From positions 97,087-161,086 of the forward strand of contig NZ_LZSO01000023.1 of the NCBI RefSeq assembly GCF_001665785.1: a stretch of DNA of 64,000 bases, written 5' to 3'. How positions within the stretch are numbered: position 1 is the stretch's first letter; every line of letters starts with the position of its first letter. The position numbers and the translations under genes are program-made. Below are positions 62,982 to 64,000 of the stretch, in pieces. Under the pieces are notes generated by a model, which was given only the letters and a program-made list of their open reading frames with translations, did not search any database and was not told where the DNA came from. The stretch comes from Mycolicibacterium peregrinum (GTDB lineage: Bacteria; Actinomycetota; Actinomycetes; Mycobacteriales; Mycobacteriaceae).

Positions 62982-63875
62982 GTGCCTCTGAACACCATCG
63001 CGCTGGAACTCGTCCCGCCCACCCTTGATCGCGGTGTGCAGTACCCCGTTGACGAGGCGCGAAAAGTGCTCGCCTTGGCATCTGAGACCGGTATCGAAGG
63101 CCGGATCCGCCACGTGATGATCCCGGGGATGATCGATGAGGACGACGACCGTCCGATCGAGATGAAGCCACGGATGGATGTCCTGGACTACTGGAACATC
63201 CTCCGGCCTGAGCTGCCCGGCATGCGCGGTCTGTGCACACAGGTCACCTCGTTCCTGGACTCCGAGGCGCTGGGCGAGCGCCTGACCGATCTGAGTGCGG
63301 CGGGTTTCGAGGGCATCGCCTTCGTCGGCGTGCCCCGGACGATGAAGGACGGCGAAGGCGAGGGTGTGGCCCCGACCGATGCCCTGTCGACCTATGAGGA
63401 CCTGGTGCCCAACCGTGGCGCCATCCTGATCCCCACTCGTGAGGGCGAGCAGGGCAGGTTCAACTTCAAGTGCGACCAGGGCGCGACATACGGCATGACC
63501 CAGCTGCTGTACTCCGACGCCATCGTCGAGTTCCTGACCGAGCTCGCCAAGACCACCGATCACCGCCCAGAGATCCTGCTGTCGTTCGGGTTCGTGCCGA
63601 AGATGGAGACCAAGGTCGGTCTGATCAACTGGCTCATCCAGGACCCGGGCAACGAGGCCGTCGCCGCTGAGCAGGCATTCGTCACCGACCTGGCCCAGCG
63701 GGAGCCCGCGGACAAGCGCCGCCTGATGCTCGACCTCTACAAGCGGGTCATAGACGGCGTGGCCGAACTCGGTTTCCCGTTGAGCATCCACTTCGAAGCG
63801 GCCTACGGGGTGTCGAAGCCGGCGTTCGAGACCTTCGCCGAGATGCTGGAGTACTGGGCCCCGGACCGGGTCTAG
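62982..63875 (+). CDS. Mycobacterial-type methylenetetrahydrofolate reductase
   Basis: A 297-residue protein that follows M. tuberculosis Rv2172c closely: LNTIALELVPP at the start, RHVMIPGMIDEDDDRPIEMK, LDYWNILRPELPG, EGIAFVGVPRTM, FNFKCDQGATYGMTQLLYSD, GLINWLIQDPGN and YKRVIDGVAELGFPLS. This noncanonical enzyme, distinct from MetF, reduces 5,10-methylenetetrahydrofolate for methionine synthesis. GTG 62982 is supported by a GGAG site; an upstream ATG reading was rejected. Confidence 0.88.
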   Translation: MPLNTIALELVPPTLDRGVQYPVDEARKVLALASETGIEGRIRHVMIPGMIDEDDDRPIEMKPRMDVLDYWNILRPELPGMRGLCTQVTSFLDSEALGERLTDLSAAGFEGIAFVGVPRTMKDGEGEGVAPTDALSTYEDLVPNRGAILIPTREGEQGRFNFKCDQGATYGMTQLLYSDAIVEFLTELAKTTDHRPEILLSFGFVPKMETKVGLINWLIQDPGNEAVAAEQAFVTDLAQREPADKRRLMLDLYKRVIDGVAELGFPLSIHFEAAYGVSKPAFETFAEMLEYWAPDRV

Positions 63876-63899
63876 CGCGCTGGCCGCAGTTGTCGGTGG

Positions 63900-63915
63900 T
63901 CGAATGTATGTTCGA
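63900..63915. promoter_or_regulatory. LexA (SOS) box
   Basis: TCGAATGTATGTTCGA fits the mycobacterial SOS box TCGAAC-N4-GTTCGA at 11 of 12 defined bases. It ends three bases before the ATG of the 13E12-type gene. Several 13E12 genes of M. tuberculosis are known members of the LexA regulon. Confidence 0.75.
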
Positions 63916-63918
63916 TTC

Positions 63919-64000
63919 ATGGTGGCGGGTGCGGTCCAGGCGGTGGCGGGGTTACGCGCAGCTTTCGACGCGTTCACCGCGTGTGATCTGGCGTCGTTGA
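63919..64000 (+). CDS. 13E12/DUF222 repeat family HNH protein, N-terminal fragment
   Basis: The first 27 codons (MVAGAVQAVAGLRAAFDAFT, then ACDLASL) match the start of DUF222-HNH proteins of the 13E12 repeat family, which begin with an Ala-rich helix of the type AAVAALRAAFD...LDLDALS. The LexA box immediately upstream is typical for the family. The gene runs past the window end, so the HNH motif is not seen. Members are multi-copy in mycobacteria and serve as integration or recombination targets. Confidence 0.7.
   Translation, partial: MVAGAVQAVAGLRAAFDAFTACDLASL

Noticed and set aside
1..64000. CRISPR array, tRNA or rRNA genes, insertion sequences
   Set aside because: I looked for regularly spaced repeats, cloverleaf/T-loop patterns (GGTTCGAATCC) and transposase motifs and saw none that hold up; a dedicated scan (tRNAscan, IS profiles) would settle it.

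Overview
The window is high-GC actinobacterial DNA that reads as a Mycobacterium/Mycolicibacterium chromosome. Indicators are an MmpS–MmpL pair, a HadA/HadB-type fused dehydratase, a cutinase, an LdtMt1-like L,D-transpeptidase, FprA, a mycobacterial-type methylenetetrahydrofolate reductase, a complete conservon, mycothiol-dependent and F420-dependent enzyme families, and a 13E12/DUF222 gene start at the right edge. It is ordinary core and accessory chromosome: I see no rRNA, tRNA, CRISPR, phage block or intact insertion sequence. The species cannot be fixed from sequence reading alone.

Layout. 1-5.4 kb: cell-envelope and secreted proteins and a large acyl-CoA ligase with an N-terminal SRPBCC domain. 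5.5-8.4 kb: a tight four-gene run (Rv2525c-like Tat-exported DUF1906 protein, SCO6745-family protein, signal peptidase I, mycothiol-dependent isomerase family). 8.5-13.1 kb: mmpS-mmpL behind two inverted repeats, then a double-hotdog dehydratase. 13.1-18.8 kb: a serpin-like protein, PadR/SnoaL and ArsR/SRPBCC regulator-target pairs, a secreted lipase and an MmpS-like lipoprotein. 18.8-26 kb (minus strand): histidine kinase, Roadblock, DUF742 and GTPase, followed on the same strand by MHYT, LVIVD and DUF305 genes. 27-35 kb: L,D-transpeptidase, a Pro-rich exported protein, SDR, methyltransferase, GH5-like hydrolase, and a frameshifted Tat-lipoprotein hydrolase beside a LysR gene. 35-44 kb: VOC, LLM oxidoreductase and SDR genes, a rifamycin-associated-element-led helR/FAD-monooxygenase/TetR cluster, and a Ski2-like helicase. 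44-49.8 kb: adenylate cyclase, cutinase, Nudix, flavin reductase, zinc alcohol dehydrogenase and an orphan MmpL tail. 50-54.8 kb: a six-gene MoxR/DUF58/VWA operon. 54.9-64 kb: TetR, STAS and AraC regulators, a lipase, iron-box-controlled fprA, a second-type lumazine synthase, MTHFR, and a LexA-box-preceded 13E12 gene cut by the window end.

Regulatory sites are unusually readable. Inverted repeats lie at the expected places upstream of padR/SnoaL, arsR, mmpS-mmpL, helR, the cutinase/NTF2-like divergent pair, fprA and the 13E12 gene. The strongest system-level observations are (i) helR, a flavin monooxygenase and a TetR regulator in one run behind a perfect rifamycin-associated element, and (ii) a conservon followed by two families (MHYT, DUF305) that are both associated with copper.
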